Assembly: GCF_039908645.1 (NCBI RefSeq)
Contig: NZ_CP150917.1
Coordinates: 4,165,501-4,229,500 of the forward strand
Origin: Pseudomonas helvetica
GTDB taxonomy: Bacteria; Pseudomonadota; Gammaproteobacteria; Pseudomonadales; Pseudomonadaceae
Length of the DNA: 64,000 bases
Reading direction: 5' to 3'
Position 1 is the stretch's first letter. Every line of letters begins with the position of its first letter. The notes below the pieces were generated by a model. The model did no database searches, was not told the DNA's origin, and was given only the letters and a program-made list of their open reading frames with translations. Below are positions 62,666-64,000 of this stretch, in pieces. The position numbers were made by a program, and so were the translations under genes.

Positions 62666-63577
62666 TCAATACGGCGGCTTGACGATCATCAGACTGCAGG
62701 GAGCCCGGTTCAGGGTGTTCTCGGCGGTACTGCCGAGAAATACGTTCACGCCCCGATAGTGCACGGTGCCCATCACAATCATGTCGAACTCATTACTCGC
62801 CGCGAAACGCTCGATCATCTTGTGCGGGACACCGGTCAACAGATGCCGTTTCGCCTCTGGAATCTCATAGCGTTCGGCGAGCGTATCAAAGGCTTCAATC
62901 TGGGTATCGCTGACCGCGTCTCTCAAGCTTTCCCGCATGGTCAGGTATTGCAGGTTCACGCCGGAGTCGCCGTTCACAATCCAGCCGCTGACATTGAGCA
63001 GGTGCAACTTCGCGCCACAGGACAAGGCCAGCTTCGAAGCAATGTCGAGGATCTGGTCATTCAGCCCCTGCGTCAGCTCTTCAAGATGGGACAGGTCGAT
63101 CGCCGCCAGTATTTTCAAGGGCAACGGGTTTCTGGCATCGGTGACCAGGTGCAAGGGGGCTGGACAGTCGCGCAGTAACAGCCAGTCCAGAGGCTTGTAG
63201 AAAACCCGTTGAAATGCCGATACGTGCTGTACATCCTTGATCACGATGTCTGCCCCGAAGTCGTTCACGTACTCAAGCACCTCCCCGATACCCGGTTTGG
63301 CCCAGACCACTTCAGTGGTCACGTGCAGGCCTTTGCATTGCCCAAACCGGGCCTGCTGCTCTAGCCAGTGACGGTGCACCTGCAAATATCCCTCGCGCGC
63401 CTGCGCCATGGCCTGATGGTCAAACAGACCAGCGACCGCCAGCGCTTCGACATAATCGAACGCCACGATGTGCAGCATCGCGCCCGTCGCTCTCGCCAAG
63501 GATTCCGCTCGGTCAAACGCGGGGGTACGGGACATTTCACTCGGAGCGATCAGCAGTAAACGGCGAATTTCAAACAT
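62666..63577 (-). CDS. Universal stress protein, tandem UspA domains
   Basis: 303 residues starting MFEIRRLLLIAPSEMSRTPAFDRAESLARATGAMLHIVAF at 63577. The two UspA-like domains are organised as in the 53223 gene, the second with FDMIVMGTVHYRGVNVFLGSTAENTLNRAPCSLMIVKPPY. A paralogue of that gene, but clearly diverged. It is upstream of and in the same orientation as the ABC exporter operon. An Anr-like site with one mismatch lies about 145 bases upstream. Confidence 0.92.
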   Translation of the reverse strand: MFEIRRLLLIAPSEMSRTPAFDRAESLARATGAMLHIVAFDYVEALAVAGLFDHQAMAQAREGYLQVHRHWLEQQARFGQCKGLHVTTEVVWAKPGIGEVLEYVNDFGADIVIKDVQHVSAFQRVFYKPLDWLLLRDCPAPLHLVTDARNPLPLKILAAIDLSHLEELTQGLNDQILDIASKLALSCGAKLHLLNVSGWIVNGDSGVNLQYLTMRESLRDAVSDTQIEAFDTLAERYEIPEAKRHLLTGVPHKMIERFAASNEFDMIVMGTVHYRGVNVFLGSTAENTLNRAPCSLMIVKPPY

Positions 63578-63879
63578 CACACACCTCGTCGGCAGATGCT
63601 TGGTGAGTCGAAACCGATGAACAGCACTCCTGTGCCGGCTTTCCATCAGCACACGGATCGACGAACACCCTCTCTGATTAATGTCGATAGTGAGCGGGCA
63701 GGTGCTGGCCGGGGTTGATAAAAATCACAAAAAATTGTCGTTCGCCCCAGCGCCGCCGCTGAAAGAGGCATTGTTGATTCAGCTCAATAAATGTTCGGCC
63801 TCCAGGCGTAAAAACATACTCAGTGATCGGGCATATGCCGTCCGATGCTCGCGCCTTATCGACCACAGAGGACACCATC
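63578..63879. other. Divergent promoter region, usp and BON genes
   Basis: 302 bases, containing the Anr-like site at 63715-63728. No coding frame is supported within it. Confidence 0.5.
63715..63728. promoter_or_regulatory. Anr/FNR-like site, divergent region
   Basis: TTGATAAAAATCAC, one mismatch. Predicts a leftward start near 63680 and a rightward start near 63763. Confidence 0.6.
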
Positions 63880-64000
63880 ATGAACGACTTGAGTCTGCGC
63901 CAAACCATTCTCGATGAGCTTGAGTTCCAGCCTGATATCGATGCCGCCCATATCGGCGTCGCCGTGGACAAGGGCGTCGTCACGCTCTCCGGCCATGTCC
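63880..64000 (+). CDS. BON-domain (OsmY-like) protein, N-terminal part
   Basis: The frame opens MNDLSLRQTILDELEFQPDIDAAHIGVAVDKGVVTLSGHV behind AGAGGA and runs to the right edge without a stop. This is the start of a BON domain, found in osmotic-stress and phospholipid-binding proteins; several BON repeats are common. No signal peptide is visible, unlike OsmY, so it is probably cytoplasmic. It is divergent from the usp gene at the edge of the island, which may well continue beyond the window. Confidence 0.8.
   Translation, partial: MNDLSLRQTILDELEFQPDIDAAHIGVAVDKGVVTLSGHV

Overview
This window is a chromosomal segment of a Pseudomonas, most likely of the P. fluorescens group. The evidence is the conserved order tig-clpP-clpX-lon-hupB-ppiD, the E. 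coli-like FadH, PbpG, SstT, FolD and NhaR homologues, the codon usage, and many FNR-type TTGAT-N4-ATCAA sites of the kind bound by Anr. No plasmid, phage, insertion sequence or CRISPR array is visible.

Region 1 (1 to about 6.6 kb) is ordinary metabolism and regulation. It holds the N-terminal part of a 2,4-dienoyl-CoA reductase, a nitrilase-fold protein that has lost catalytic residues, an AraC regulator, a 28-residue ORF, a DUF2242 lipoprotein and a divergent LysR/MFS pair. Region 2 (6.6 to 15.3 kb) is the core protein-quality-control cluster, all on the minus strand: tig, clpP, clpX, lon (with a sigma-32-like promoter), hupB and ppiD, with a tRNA-Asp between hupB and ppiD. Region 3 (15.6 to 28 kb) has a tRNA array (Arg-His-Leu-His, with a 124-bp duplicated hairpin plus tRNA-His unit), folD, an AidA/PixA-like gene beside about 840 gene-free bases, pbpG, a peptidase-C39-like lipoprotein without catalytic residues, terC, nhaR, an MFS exporter, sstT and a DUF1993 gene. 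Region 4 (26.3 to 32.1 kb) is a two-component system divergent from a DUF2271 / PepSY-flavodoxin-reductase / ApbE operon, with a phased dyad operator between them; it looks like a flavin-based electron-transfer module for the cell envelope.

Region 5 (about 32 kb to the right edge) is the most interesting. It is a long accessory stress island in which sites matching the Anr/FNR consensus recur upstream of gene after gene: seven exact 14-mers, four with one mismatch and two weaker symmetric ones. Its genes are a VIT-family transporter, a Met-rich protein, a DUF2933 protein and a Cu(I) ATPase, an arginine/ornithine-type antiporter, Hsp20, PolX, a lipoprotein dihaem cytochrome with an outer-membrane monohaem cytochrome-porin fusion resembling Cyc2, an erythromycin-esterase-like protein, a hydrolase, two phosphoribosyltransferases, a PRPP-synthetase homologue, a nitroreductase, three universal stress proteins or domain pairs (one a remnant), a GroEL paralogue without GroES, a zinc-ribbon protein, an MBL/beta-CASP RNase, a DevBCA/TolC-type exporter and a BON protein. 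The content resembles the mycobacterial DosR dormancy regulon but appears wired to an oxygen-sensing FNR-type regulator. Inserted in it is a very GC-rich three-gene peptidoglycan or polysaccharide operon (48.8 to 53.2 kb), ending in a fused beta-lactamase-like / NamZ-like protein, that looks horizontally acquired.

All functions are read from sequence motifs and family knowledge; no database search was run.
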